The notes: generated by a model from the letters alone, not told the origin. DNA of 64,000 nucleotides from Microtetraspora glauca (GCA_000721275.1 JOFO01000008.1:1-64000); one strand, 5' to 3'. Positions 33,412 through 42,009 are shown, counted from the stretch's first letter. Program-made: numbers and translations.

Positions 33412-34758
33412 TCACCGGTCGAGCGCGTTGTCGATGGCCTTCATCGCCGCCCGCCACGCCGACTCCGGCGACCGGCCCGTCTGGTCGACCTGGAGCATCC
33501 CGGTGTCGGAGAGGATCTGGTTCACCAGCCCGTCCTTCGGCCCGACCGGCGCCACCGGCACCCCCCTGGCCGCCGCCGAGTAGATCCGGCCCACCGGCGC
33601 ACCGCCGAAGTACGGGTGCCGGGCCTCCCGCACCTGCGGCAGGCCGAACGCCGCCTGGGCACTGGGGAAGCTGCCGCGCCGCTCGAAGAGGACCGCCTGC
33701 TGCTCGGGCGCGGTCAGCCAGGCCGCCAGCTCCGCCGCCTCCTCCACGTGCTTCCCGGCCGCCGGGACGACCAGGAAGGAACCGCCCCAGTTCCCCGGCC
33801 GGGGCGCCTCGGCGACGTCCCACTTCCCCTCGCCGTCCGGGCCGCCCTTGTCCTGGATGTAGCCGAGCATCCACGCCGGGCAGGCGATCGAGGCGAACCG
33901 GCCGTGCGCGAAGCCCTGGTCCCAGTCGGGGGTGAACTGCTGGAGCCGGGCGGTCAGTCCGTGCGCGGCGAACTCCGCGCCGAGCTCCCACGCGGCCCGT
34001 ACGGCGGGGTTGGACGCCACCACGAGCCGGCCGTCCGCGTCGTAGTACCGCAGCCGCGCCCCGGAGATCACCGCGGCCATCACCCCGGACGCCGAGTCGG
34101 TGAACGCCACGCCCTCGGGCGCCCGCTCGGCGAACCGCCGTCCCGTCTCCAGGTACTTCCGCCAGTCCCCGGCCCACAGCCGCCCGACCTGCTCCCGGTC
34201 GGTGGGCAGTCCGGCGGCGGCGAAGTGGTCCTTGCGGTAGCAGACGGCCAGCGGCCCGATGTCGGTGCCGAGCCCCAGCACCCGCCCGTCGCCGGTCCGC
34301 GCCTGCGCCCACTTCCACGGCAGGAAGGCGTCCTCGTCCGCGCCCGGCGCGTGCGCCAGGTCCGCCAGCCGGCCCGCCTGGGTGTCGACGACCTCCGCGA
34401 TGTTGCCGACCTCGACGGCCTGGAGGTCGGCGAGCCCGGCGCCGGCCGTGAGGTGGGTGAGCAGCTGCGGGTAGTAGACGTCGGCGCGGGTGAGGGAGGT
34501 CTGCCGGATCGCGACGTCCGGGTGGAGCCGCATGTACGCGTCGTAGAGCCCGGCCTCCTTCAGTCCGAAGGTGCCGTAGACCCCGACGGTGAGGGTCACC
34601 GGGCGGCCCGAGCCGTCGACGGTCCCGCCGGTGCCGGCGGCCGGCGGGACGGGCGGGTCGGTGGCGCAGGCGACGGGCAGCGGCAGCGCGGCGGCGAGCA
34701 GCAGGGCGAGGGCCCGCAGGCGCTGCCCTCGTGGTCGTGTCGCGGTCCTCCACCCCAT
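33412..34758 (-). CDS. ABC sugar transporter solute-binding lipoprotein
   Basis: 448 residues. Signal peptide with lipobox 'LPLPVAC' (Cys about 31) gives a lipid anchor. The mature part is an SBP family 1 fold ('VTLTVGVYGTFGLKEAGLYDAYMRLHP', 'FASIACPAWMLGYIQDKGG', 'PAAGKHVEEAAELAAWLTAPEQQ'). It delivers the substrate to the two permeases. The ATG 34758 gives Arg-rich n-region 'WRTATRPRGQRLR'. No regulator gene adjoins the operon. The 150 bp upstream carry a 16-bp direct repeat (GCTCCCCGCGGCGCTC at 34859 and 34878) of unknown role. Confidence 0.88.
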   Translation of the reverse strand: MGWRTATRPRGQRLRALALLLAAALPLPVACATDPPVPPAAGTGGTVDGSGRPVTLTVGVYGTFGLKEAGLYDAYMRLHPDVAIRQTSLTRADVYYPQLLTHLTAGAGLADLQAVEVGNIAEVVDTQAGRLADLAHAPGADEDAFLPWKWAQARTGDGRVLGLGTDIGPLAVCYRKDHFAAAGLPTDREQVGRLWAGDWRKYLETGRRFAERAPEGVAFTDSASGVMAAVISGARLRYYDADGRLVVASNPAVRAAWELGAEFAAHGLTARLQQFTPDWDQGFAHGRFASIACPAWMLGYIQDKGGPDGEGKWDVAEAPRPGNWGGSFLVVPAAGKHVEEAAELAAWLTAPEQQAVLFERRGSFPSAQAAFGLPQVREARHPYFGGAPVGRIYSAAARGVPVAPVGPKDGLVNQILSDTGMLQVDQTGRSPESAWRAAMKAIDNALDR

Positions 34759-34911
34759 GGCTCCCGACCGTAGGCGGCGGGGGCGGGGCGGTCCGCGGGG
34801 CGGCGCCGGGGCCCGCGCCCGGCTCACCCGTCCGGCCCATCGGCCGGCGGCGCCGCGCGCTCCCCGCGGCGCTCCGTGCTCCCCGCGGCGCTCGGGAGGA
34901 CGCGGAAACGA

Positions 34912-34945
34912 CCGAGGCCCCGGTTCTTCCGAACCGGGGCCTCGG
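34912..34945 (-). terminator. hairpin after tRNA-His
   Basis: CCGAGGCCCCGGTTC and GAACCGGGGCCTCGG form a perfect 15-bp stem with a 4-base loop just past the 3' end of tRNA-His on the minus strand. Confidence 0.75.
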
Positions 34946-34952
34946 CCCTCAG

Positions 34953-35026
34953 GGTGAGTAACGGGACTCGAACCCGCGACATCCTGGACCACAACCAGGT
35001 GCTCTACCAGCTGAGCTATACCCACC
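34953..35026 (-). tRNA. tRNA-His(GTG)
   Basis: The minus strand folds into a cloverleaf: acceptor GTGGGTA/TACTCAC, anticodon stem CCTGG/CCAGG around loop TTGTGGT (anticodon GTG), T arm with TTCGAGT. The extra G-1 is encoded at 35026 and pairs with discriminator C73, the histidine identity element. CCA is not encoded. Confidence 0.96.
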
Positions 35027-35144
35027 ACGACCGGCGGTTTTTCCGAAGGTTTCCCCGACCGGCCGAGAAGAAGTCTACAGGGTTCCGAGGGGTGCTCGCG
35101 CACACGTTTTCCCCGGGTGCGCGAGCGGGCCCTTCCGGACGGTC

Positions 35145-35747
35145 CTACTCCGCCGGGACGACGTGCCGGGCCGCGATCTCCTTCGCGGTCTCCGAGTCCG
35201 GACCGGGCTGCGGCACGAAGACCGCCTCCCGGTAGTAGCGCAGCTCGGCGATGGACTCCCGGATGTCGGCGAGCGCCCGGTGGTTGCCGTTCTTCTCCGG
35301 ACTGTTGAAGTACGCCCTCGGGTACCAGCGGCGCGCCAGCTCCTTGACCGAGGACACATCGACGATCCGGTAGTGCAGGTGACTCTCCAGGGCGGGCATG
35401 TCCCGGGCGAGGAAGCCGCGGTCGGTGGAGACCGAGTTCCCGCACAGCGGCGCCTTGCCGGGCTCCTTCACGTGCTCGCGGATGTACGCGAGGACCTGCG
35501 CCTCCGCGTCGGCCAGCGTGGTGCCGCCGGGCAGCGCGTCCAGGAGTCCGGAGGCGGTGTGCATCTGGCGCACGATCTCCGGCATGGTCTCCAGGGCGCG
35601 GTCCGGCGGGCGGATCACGATGTCCACGCCTTCGCCGAGCACGTTCAGTTCCGAGTCGGTGACCAGCGCGGCCACCTCGATGAGTGCGTCGTCCGTCAGC
35701 GAGAGCCCGGTCATCTCGCAGTCGATCCACACCATGCGATCGTTCAT
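35145..35747 (-). CDS. orn: oligoribonuclease
   Basis: 200-residue DEDDh 3'-to-5' exonuclease that degrades di- to pentaribonucleotides, including the c-di-GMP product pGpG. Catalytic residues are in 'WIDCEMTGL' (Asp9, Glu11), '[15 protein letters not shown]' (third Asp) and '[12 protein letters not shown]' (His and last Asp). The length matches the E. coli enzyme. It is downstream of adpA on the same strand, and this arrangement is conserved in Streptomyces (ornA; needed for proper development). Its start is 143 bp from adpA's end. Confidence 0.96.
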   Translation of the reverse strand: MNDRMVWIDCEMTGLSLTDDALIEVAALVTDSELNVLGEGVDIVIRPPDRALETMPEIVRQMHTASGLLDALPGGTTLADAEAQVLAYIREHVKEPGKAPLCGNSVSTDRGFLARDMPALESHLHYRIVDVSSVKELARRWYPRAYFNSPEKNGNHRALADIRESIAELRYYREAVFVPQPGPDSETAKEIAARHVVPAE

Positions 35748-35890
35748 GCGTCCTACCTTAGGCGGCGACGGCGCCCCGGCGACGCCCCCGGGCGCGCACC
35801 GGACAGGCCGACGGGCGCCCGGGGAAGGTGTCCCCGGACGCCCGTCGGTCCCGCGTCACGCCGCTTGTGGCGGCGCAGTCCTCGGCGCCG

Positions 35891-37060
35891 CTACGGCGCG
35901 CTCCGCTGGCCCGGCAGCGCGGCCCGGCCCGGCGTGTAGGCGTCGCCCTGCGGCTTGCCCGGCTCCAGCGGCCCCCCGGGGCGGCGGATTCCGGCCGCCA
36001 CCTGCGCGGGCACCACGGGGTCCAGGACCGCCGCCGCCGGCTCGCTCTGCGGCCGGCGGGCCCGGTACGCCGCCCGGTAGGCCGCCGGCGAGGAGCCGAG
36101 CTGCCGCCGGAAGTGGCCGCGCAGCGCCACCGGCGAGCGGAAGCCGCAGCGCCCCGCGACCTCGTCCACCGAGTAGTCCGACGTCTCCAGCAGCCGCTGC
36201 GCCTGGAGCACCCGCTGGGTGATCAGCCACTGGAGCGGCGCGGAGCCGGTCAGCGAGCGGAAGCGGCGGTCGAAGGTCCGCCGTGACATGTACGCACGGG
36301 CCGCCAGGGTCTCCACGTCGAACTGCTCGTGGAGGTGCTCCAGCGCCCAGGCCACGACCTCGGCGAGCGGGTCGGAGCCGATCTCCTCGGGTAAAGACCT
36401 GTCGAGGTAGCGCTCCTGACCGCCGCTGCGCCGCGGCGGGACGACCAGCCGGCGCGCCAGCGCGCCCGCGGCCTCGGTGCCGTGGTCGGTCCGCACGATG
36501 TGCAGACACAGATCGATTCCGGCCGCGGTGCCGGCGGAGGTGAGCACGTCCCCGTCGTCGACGAAGAGCTCCCGCGGGTCCACGTGGACCGACGGGTAGC
36601 GCTTGGCGAGCGTCGGCGCGTACATCCAGTGCGTGGTCGCCGGGCGGCCGTCGAGCAGGCCGGCCGCGGCGAGGACGAACGCCCCGGTGCACAGGCCGAC
36701 GATCCTCGCGCCCTCCTCGTGCGCCCTGCGGAGCGCCTCCAGCGCCTCCGGCGGCGGCGGCGAGGTGATCGAACGCCAGGCGGGGACGACGACCGTCCCG
36801 GCGCGGCCGATCGCCTCCAGGCCGTACGGCGCGGTGAGCTCGAGCCCGCCCGTGGTCCGCAGGGGGCCCTCCTCACCGGCGCAGACCAGCAGCCGGTAGC
36901 GCGGCACGCCGGCGTCCTGCCGGTCGATGCCGAACACGGAGAGCGGGATGGAGCTCTCGAAGATGGGGCCGCCGCTGAACAGCAGCACCGCGACGACTTC
37001 GCGACGGCGGCGCCCGGACAGCTTCCGTGCGACCTCCGGTGCGGCGGAGTCCTGGCTCAT
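35891..37060 (-). CDS. adpA: AdpA, master regulator of development and secondary metabolism
   Basis: 389-residue AraC/XylS-family regulator. The N-terminal DJ-1/PfpI-like dimerisation domain (1-200) includes 'VAVLLFSGGPIFESSIPLSVFGIDRQ' motifs and 'GLCTGAFVLAAAGLLDGRPA'. The AraC HTH domain (about 240-345) shows 'AYMSRRTFDRRFRSLTG' and 'VDEVAGRCGFRSPVALRGHFRRQ'. Both match AdpA of S. griseus and S. coelicolor closely. A rare TTA codon (Leu223, 36392-36394) lies in the linker, at the known conserved position. Its translation therefore depends on bldA tRNA. The 389-residue length is slightly shorter than the S. griseus protein (405), mainly in the variable tail. orn follows. Confidence 0.97.
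   Translation of the reverse strand: MSQDSAAPEVARKLSGRRRREVVAVLLFSGGPIFESSIPLSVFGIDRQDAGVPRYRLLVCAGEEGPLRTTGGLELTAPYGLEAIGRAGTVVVPAWRSITSPPPPEALEALRRAHEEGARIVGLCTGAFVLAAAGLLDGRPATTHWMYAPTLAKRYPSVHVDPRELFVDDGDVLTSAGTAAGIDLCLHIVRTDHGTEAAGALARRLVVPPRRSGGQERYLDRSLPEEIGSDPLAEVVAWALEHLHEQFDVETLAARAYMSRRTFDRRFRSLTGSAPLQWLITQRVLQAQRLLETSDYSVDEVAGRCGFRSPVALRGHFRRQLGSSPAAYRAAYRARRPQSEPAAAVLDPVVPAQVAAGIRRPGGPLEPGKPQGDAYTPGRAALPGQRSAP
36392..36394 (-). other. TTA (bldA-dependent) leucine codon in adpA
   Basis: The minus strand codon TTA encodes Leu223 within 'DRSLPEE' between the two AdpA domains. TTA is read only by the bldA tRNA, which appears late in growth, so this delays AdpA synthesis. It is the only in-frame TTA I noticed in the window; the check was by eye. 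Confidence 0.9.
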
Positions 37061-37466
37061 GGTGCTAAGCCCCCCTCGGTGTTCGCGTCTCCCTGGTCGT
37101 GTCGCTGTGCCACGTTTCCCCTCGGTTTTGCACGAGACCCCAGTCTTCGGTACCCATGATCGAATCTACTGCGTCCCGTGGCGCCGGCGTGACAACTTCT
37201 CCATCCGGCACATTGTCGACAAGGCCACTTGGCGTGAAGCGATCGATCGCCGGGTGATCGGCCGGAGGGACCCCCGAAGGGGCTCCCGGGCGGCGAAGTG
37301 GCCGTACGCGACGGGTGCGGCCCCCGGGGTCAGGGCTTTTCCCGGGGAGCGGGGACAGGCTGCCGTACCGTTTCGGCAAGGACGCGCCGAGAACTTCAAG
37401 TTGGCTGAAAACGTATGGGATCGGCTGTGCGAACCTGTCAACTCGGCGGGGGCCGGAGGGCCCCGT
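37061..37466 (-). promoter_or_regulatory. adpA: adpA upstream region, 406 bp without a gene
   Basis: No convincing coding frame is present; it is relatively AT-rich for this genome around 37130-37240 and 37390-37420, as expected for promoters. A ten-base sequence TGGCGTGAAG at 37230 matches the AdpA consensus TGGCSNGWWY except at the last base, so autoregulation there is possible but weak. A long 5' leader for adpA is likely. No gamma-butyrolactone receptor site could be identified. Confidence 0.5.
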
Positions 37467-37871
37467 TCAGCCCCGGCGGCGCCCCCGGGCGCCCGTTCCG
37501 CCCGCCGCGCCCTCCGCCCGCAGCCCCCGCTCGGCCCGGCGCAGCAGCAGCCGGCACGCGGCCGTCACCGACGCCAGCCCGAGCGCGGCCCCGCCGGCCC
37601 CGCCCAGCGAGGTCCCGAAGGCGACGAGCACCAGCGGGACGAGGGCGCAGCAGAAGACGGCCCAGCGGACCACGTCGCCGGCCGGGTCCCCGAACCCGCC
37701 GCCGGCCGCGTCCGGAGCCGCCCCGCCGCCGGCCGCCGCACCCGCGCCCGGCCCGGCCGGTCCGCCCGTCTCCGGGGCGGCGGGCGCCGCGGGGCCCGGC
37801 ACCCGGGCACGCCTGCGGGAGCGGACGGCGGGAGCGGAAGGAGCGGAGGCGGGGGTGGACGGGACGGGCAC
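37467..37871 (-). CDS. small membrane protein upstream of adpA
   Basis: 134 residues by the GTG at 37871, which follows AGGGAGA. The first 65 residues are Ala/Pro/Gly-rich and basic near the N-terminus. Two hydrophobic segments follow: 'VVRWAVFCCALVPLVLVAF' and 'AGGAALGLASVTAACRLLL'. A basic tail ends it. I do not recognise a family by function, though similar small proteins occur next to adpA in other Streptomyces. Confidence 0.6.
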   Translation of the reverse strand: MPVPSTPASAPSAPAVRSRRRARVPGPAAPAAPETGGPAGPGAGAAAGGGAAPDAAGGGFGDPAGDVVRWAVFCCALVPLVLVAFGTSLGGAGGAALGLASVTAACRLLLRRAERGLRAEGAAGGTGARGRRRG

Positions 37872-38234
37872 GGGCGGTCTCCCTGCGGCGGCGATCCGGA
37901 CGGGAGGGGAACGAGGAACGGAACGCTCCGGTCACTCTGAGCGACGCCCGTTCGGCCCTGGCGGCGTCGGTCGGAGGACACCTGTAGGGCACATCCGGCA
38001 TTGCCAGATGGTGAACCCTTCGTGCATCCTCCGGGGGACACCGCGCGCGCCGACCCGCGCACGGGCGGTCAGCACAGCGGGTGTGGCACGGCGGACCCTG
38101 GGCAGGAGAGGAGTGTCGCCGTACCCTTGGGGGTATGGGCTTGGGAAGATGATTCCCGGACACAGCTCCGCCGCCACCCGTCGCGCTCCCCTCCACCGTC
38201 CCTTCCCACGAGGACTTCCCTAGCCGAGACACCG
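37872..38234. promoter_or_regulatory. 363-bp intergenic region before the universal stress protein gene
   Basis: No convincing gene. It contains an inverted repeat TACCC-TTGG-GGGTA (38122-38135) 100 bp before the uspA start. An open frame joins this region to the stress-protein gene, but its codon use and content look non-coding. Promoters for the two divergent genes probably lie here. Confidence 0.4.
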
Positions 38235-38756
38235 ATGGCCGGTCACGAATTCCCCGAACCCGCGGACCGCAAGCGCGTCGCCGACTCCACGGTCGACCCC
38301 CTCGCGGTCGAACAGCCACGCCACGCCTGCGACCCGGCCTTCCGGCACGGAGTGGTCGTCGGCTTCGACGGCTCCATGTCCAGCGAGCGCGCCCTCGCGT
38401 ACGCCATCGGCATGGCCCGGCGCTCCGGCTCCGGCCTGATCATCGTGCACGTCGCGAACCGGCTCCCCACCACCGTGTGGGCCGGCTGCGAGCCGCCCGT
38501 CTTCGTCGACGTCCCGGACCACCGCACCGAGGTGCTGGGCCTGGAGCTGGCCTGCGCCGACCACCTCTCCGAGGTGCCGTGGATCCTGGTGGAGCGCGGC
38601 GGGGACATCTGCCACGAGCTGGAGGAGGTCGGCCGCGAGTACTCGGCCGACGCGATCGTGGTCGGCTCGACGCACGGCATCGTCGGACGGATCTTCGGCT
38701 CGGTGGCCGGCCGCCTCGCCCGCCGCGCCCAGCGCCCCGTGATCGTCATCCCCTGA
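38235..38756 (+). CDS. universal stress protein (UspA family)
   Basis: 173 residues. One Usp domain of the ATP-binding type: 'VVVGFDGSMSSERALAYAIGMA' (about 33-54) and the C-terminal loop 'VVGSTHGIVGRIFGSVAGRLARRAQRPVIVIP' split as G-x2-G-x9-G-S. The N-terminal about 30 residues are extra. ATG 38235 sits before a weak Shine-Dalgarno sequence. It is probably a stress-response nucleotide-binding protein. It is not linked to the acetate transporter downstream by overlap (275 bp). Confidence 0.88.
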   Translation: MAGHEFPEPADRKRVADSTVDPLAVEQPRHACDPAFRHGVVVGFDGSMSSERALAYAIGMARRSGSGLIIVHVANRLPTTVWAGCEPPVFVDVPDHRTEVLGLELACADHLSEVPWILVERGGDICHELEEVGREYSADAIVVGSTHGIVGRIFGSVAGRLARRAQRPVIVIP

Positions 38757-38759
38757 CAC

Positions 38760-38850
38760 CGCCGGATCGCCTGACGCCCGCCGGTCCCCTGGCGCTCGCC
38801 GGCCCCTTGGCGCCCCCGGATCCCCTGGCGCCTGCCGGACTCCCTGGCGC
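38760..38850. repeat. five imperfect 18-bp tandem repeats after the stress protein gene
   Basis: Units start at 38760, 38778, 38796, 38814 and 38832 (the last is 19 nt). The consensus is close to CCGCCGGATCCCCTGGCGC. The run lies in the non-coding gap 38757-39031. The 18-bp step would keep an open frame, so it could be a decayed coding repeat. Confidence 0.7.
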
Positions 38851-39031
38851 CCTGGCCCCCCTCGAAGCCCCGGCGGCGGCTCGGCCGCATCACCTGACCC
38901 TCCCTCAACTCCCTTGGCGCGCCGATAAATTCTGCCCGCCTCAGGTGATTTGTGCGCTTGTGAAGGGTAGTTAAAGAGCACCGGAAACAGCAGCTCACGC
39001 GGCATCACCGCTCGTTCGAAGGGAGCCCCAC

Positions 39032-39595
39032 GTGAACAAGGACGTCGCGTCGGGGAACGGCACCTCCACCCTCGGAAACCTCGCACTCGGACTGACCCTC
39101 CTGGCCTTCGGCCTGGGCGGCACCGGTGTGATCGACAACGTCGCGGCAGCCGATGCCGCGGGCCTCGCCACCTGGGTCGGCGGCGTGGCGCTCTTCCTGG
39201 TCGGCCTGCTCGCCCTGCGGGCGGGCGACACCGGCGACGGCACGGCCTTCACGGCGCTCGGCGCCTTCTGGTTCACCTGGGGGACCGGAGTGGGCGGCGG
39301 CGCCTCGGCGGACGCGGCCGGGCTCTTCCTGCTCCTGTGGGCGCTCCTGGCCCTCACGCTGACGCTGGCCGCGAAGGGCGCCGGCGCCCTCGGCCAGGGT
39401 GTGTACGGCCTGCTGTTCCTGGCCCTGCTGCTCTCCGGCGTCGCCGCGCTGGCGGGCAACGAGGGCCTCGGCAAGGCGGGCGGCTGGGTGGCCGCGCTGG
39501 CGGGCCTCGCGGCCTGGTACGGCGCCACGGCGGCGGTCGCCGGCTGGCCGGCCCTGAGCCGCGCGCGCGGCGGCAGCACGGCGGCGGCGGCCTAG
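39032..39595 (+). CDS. acetate uptake transporter (GPR1/FUN34/SatP family)
   Basis: 187-residue membrane protein with six hydrophobic segments, consistent with the AceTr family that takes up acetate or succinate. The N-terminal motif 'GNLALGLTLLAFGLGGTG' resembles the conserved N-P-A-P-L-G-L region, though the Asn-Pro is replaced by 'STLGNLALGL'. The GTG start follows GAAGG. The upstream 275 bp hold tandem repeats and an AT-richer stretch (GATAAATTCTG) that may be the promoter. Confidence 0.78.
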   Translation: MNKDVASGNGTSTLGNLALGLTLLAFGLGGTGVIDNVAAADAAGLATWVGGVALFLVGLLALRAGDTGDGTAFTALGAFWFTWGTGVGGGASADAAGLFLLLWALLALTLTLAAKGAGALGQGVYGLLFLALLLSGVAALAGNEGLGKAGGWVAALAGLAAWYGATAAVAGWPALSRARGGSTAAAA

Positions 39596-39625
39596 CCGAC
39601 CGAGCCCGAAATAAGCACAGCAGAA

Positions 39626-39660
39626 CGGCCCCCCGCGCTCCTGGGAAGCGCGGGGGGCCG
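39626..39660. terminator. hairpin after the acetate transporter gene
   Basis: CGGCCCCCCGCGCT pairs perfectly with AGCGCGGGGGGCCG around a 7-base loop. It lies between the convergent transporter and glmS genes. Confidence 0.75.
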
Positions 39661-39683
39661 TTCCTCGTGTCCGGTCGGTTCCG

Positions 39684-39726
39684 CCGGGGGACAGGCCCGG
39701 CGTACGGCTCCGGGGGACAGGCCCGG
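39684..39726. repeat. short 17-bp direct repeat near glmS
   Basis: CCGGGGGACAGGCCCGG occurs at 39684-39700 and 39710-39726, with a third degenerate copy (CGGGTGACAGGTCCCG) about 26 bp further. All lie between the hairpin and the glmS stop. Role unknown. Confidence 0.6.
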
Positions 39727-39767
39727 GGCCGTGGCGTGCTCGGCGGGTGACAGGTCCCGCCGGGCGA

Positions 39768-41585
39768 CTACTCGACCGTGACGGACTTGGCCAGGTTCCG
39801 CGGCTTGTCGATGTCGCGGCCCATGGCGAGGGCGGTGTGGTACGCGAAGAGCTGGAGCGGGATGCCCATGAGGATCGGGTCGAGCTCGTCCTCGTTCTTG
39901 GGGACCACGATGGTGTGGTCGGCCTTCTCCTGGTGCTGGTGCGCGACCGCGAGGATGCGGCCGGAGCGGGCCTTGATCTCCTCCAGGGCGGCGCGGTTCT
40001 TCTCCAGCAGGTCGTCGTCGGGGACGATCGCGACCGTCGGCAGGGCCGGCTCGATGAGGGCGAGCGGGCCGTGCTTCAGCTCGGAGGCCGGGTACGCCTC
40101 GGCGTGGATGTAGGAGATCTCCTTCAGCTTGAGGGAGGCCTCCAGGGCGACCGGGTAGCCCCGGACGCGGCCGATGAACATCATCGACTGGGCGCCGGCG
40201 TACTCCTTGGCCAGCTCCTTGATCTCGTCCTCGCTCTTGAGGATCTCCTCGATCTGTGCGGGCAGCTTGCGCAGGCCCTCGATGATCCGCTTGCCGTCGG
40301 TGACGGACAGGTCGCGGATGCGGCCGAGGTGCAGGGCGAGGAGCGCGAAGGCGACGACCGTGTTGGTGAAGCACTTGGTGGAGACGACGCAGACCTCGGG
40401 GCCGGCGTGGACGTAGACGCCGCCGTCGGCCTCGCGGGCGATGGCGGAGCCGACCACGTTGACCACGCCGAGGACGCGGGCGCCCTTGCGCTTGAGCTCC
40501 TGGACGGCGGCGAGCACGTCGTACGTCTCACCGGACTGGGAGACGGCGATGTACAGGGTGTCGGGGTCCACGACCGGGTTGCGGTAGCGGAACTCGGAGG
40601 CCGGCTCGGCGTCGGCCGGGATGCGGGCCATGCCCTCGATGAGGGAGGCGCCGATCAGACCGGCGTGGTACGAGGTGCCGCAGCCGAGGATCTTGATGCG
40701 GCGGATGGTGCGGGCCTCGCGCGGGTCGAGGTTGAGGCCGCCGAGGTGCACGGTGGAGAAGCGGTCGTCGATCCGGCCGCGCAGCACGCGGTCGACCGCG
40801 TCGGGCTGCTCGGAGATCTCCTTGTGCATGTACGTGTCGTGGCCGCCCATGTCGTAGGAGGCGGCCTCCCACTCGACGGTCTCGGGGGTCGCCGTGGTGG
40901 AGGCGCCCGCGACCGTGTAGGTGCGGAAGTCGTCGGCCTTCAGGGTGGCCATCTCGCCGTCGTCGAGGGTGACGACCTGGCGGGTGTGGGCGATGAGCGC
41001 GGCCACGTCGGAGGCGACCAGCATCTCCTTCTCGCCGATGCCGAGGATGACCGGGGAGCCGTTGCGGGCGACGACGATGCGGTCGGCGAAGTCGGCGTGC
41101 ATGACGGCGATGCCGTAGGTGCCCTCGATGACCTTGAGCGCCTCGCGGACCTTGTCCTCGAGGGTCTCGGCCTGGGAGCGGGCGATGAGGTGGGTGATGA
41201 CCTCGGTGTCGGTCTCGGAGGCGAAGACGACGCCGTCGGCCTCCAGCTTGGCGCGCAGCTCGGCGGCGTTGTCGACGATGCCGTTGTGGACGACCGCGAC
41301 CTTGTTCTCGGGGTCCAGGTGCGGGTGCGAGTTGTGGTCGCTGGGGGCGCCGTGGGTGGCCCAGCGGGTGTGCGCGATGCCGGTGGTGCCGGAGAAGCGC
41401 TTGGGGACGCGGGCTTCCAGGTCGCGGACCCGGCCCTTGGCCTTGACCATCTTCAGCGCCGCGCTCTTCGGGCTGTTGACGACCATGCCGGCGGAGTCGT
41501 ACCCGCGGTACTCCAGGCGGGCCAGGCCCTCCAGGAGCAGCGGCGCCACGTCGCGCTTACCGATGTAACCGACAATTCCGCACAT
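39768..41585 (-). CDS. glmS: glutamine--fructose-6-phosphate aminotransferase
   Basis: 605-residue cytosolic enzyme making glucosamine-6-phosphate from fructose-6-phosphate and glutamine, the first step to UDP-GlcNAc. The catalytic Cys1 (after Met removal) begins 'CGIVGYIG', and the glutaminase domain covers about 1-240 ('YRGYDSAG', 'RWATHG', 'NGIVDN'). Two SIS isomerase domains follow ('GCGTSYHAGL', 'SQSGETYDVLAAV', 'EASLKLKEISYIHAEAYPASELKHGP'). The C-terminal sequence 'NLAKSVTVE' is intact, as expected. Streptomyces often have two copies. No glmS ribozyme was found. GlcN-6-P is also the inducer of DasR, linking it to hexA. Confidence 0.96.
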   Translation of the reverse strand: MCGIVGYIGKRDVAPLLLEGLARLEYRGYDSAGMVVNSPKSAALKMVKAKGRVRDLEARVPKRFSGTTGIAHTRWATHGAPSDHNSHPHLDPENKVAVVHNGIVDNAAELRAKLEADGVVFASETDTEVITHLIARSQAETLEDKVREALKVIEGTYGIAVMHADFADRIVVARNGSPVILGIGEKEMLVASDVAALIAHTRQVVTLDDGEMATLKADDFRTYTVAGASTTATPETVEWEAASYDMGGHDTYMHKEISEQPDAVDRVLRGRIDDRFSTVHLGGLNLDPREARTIRRIKILGCGTSYHAGLIGASLIEGMARIPADAEPASEFRYRNPVVDPDTLYIAVSQSGETYDVLAAVQELKRKGARVLGVVNVVGSAIAREADGGVYVHAGPEVCVVSTKCFTNTVVAFALLALHLGRIRDLSVTDGKRIIEGLRKLPAQIEEILKSEDEIKELAKEYAGAQSMMFIGRVRGYPVALEASLKLKEISYIHAEAYPASELKHGPLALIEPALPTVAIVPDDDLLEKNRAALEEIKARSGRILAVAHQHQEKADHTIVVPKNEDELDPILMGIPLQLFAYHTALAMGRDIDKPRNLAKSVTVE

Positions 41586-41644
41586 AAAGGAAACCCCTCC
41601 GGTTGGTGATGATGGTGCCGCTCGTCCGGGACGAGAGGGCCGGG

Positions 41645-41920
41645 CTAGCCGTAGACGATCCGGCGCAGCTGCCGGAGCGAGAGCTCCGGCGGTGCGACGG
41701 CCCGGTGCGGCAGCTCGCCCGCGATCCGTTCGAAGATCTCGGCGTTCACCGCGCCGCCGGACTGCAGCTCGCGGTGGCGGCGGCGGACGAACTCCTCGGT
41801 CGTCTCGTCGAAGTACGCCAGCACGTCGAGCACCACCCGGGCGGCCTCACCACGCTGGAGCGCGGTGCTCCGGACCAGGTGGTCGATGAGGTCGTCATGG
41901 GACGGGCGGCGTTCGAGCAC
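41645..41920 (-). CDS. small conserved hypothetical protein upstream of glmS
   Basis: 91 residues by a GTG at 41920 ('LERRPSHDDLIDHLVRS'). The protein is mostly alpha-helical, with 'GEAARVVLDVLAYFDETTEEFVRRRHRELQ' and ends 'LSLRQLRRIVYG'. No catalytic motif is seen. Its position before glmS, 59 bp away on the same strand, is shared with other Streptomyces as I recall, so it may be in the same operon. Function unknown. Confidence 0.7.
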   Translation of the reverse strand: MLERRPSHDDLIDHLVRSTALQRGEAARVVLDVLAYFDETTEEFVRRRHRELQSGGAVNAEIFERIAGELPHRAVAPPELSLRQLRRIVYG

Positions 41921-42009
41921 CCATGAATACTGAGGGGTACCCGGCGCTTCCCGCAAGAATCCTGCCCGAAATCGGGCAGAGACCGCATGATCATCGGCCC
42001 TGGCGCGCC

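Noticed and set aside
37230..37239. AdpA-binding site for autoregulation
   Set aside because: TGGCGTGAAG differs from TGGCSNGWWY at the last base, and such ten-base degenerate sites occur often by chance; only noted as weak.
38001..38234. N-terminal extension of the universal stress protein up to 38001
   Set aside because: The added residues are Pro/Arg/Thr-rich with no conserved pattern, and ATG 38235 begins the known Usp fold with normal length.
38760..38850. CRISPR array
   Set aside because: The units are contiguous and only 18-19 bp with no unique spacers and no cas genes nearby.
41586..41644. glmS ribozyme or riboswitch before glmS
   Set aside because: Only 59 bases separate glmS from the small gene and no ribozyme fold is apparent; glmS ribozymes are mainly known from Firmicutes.
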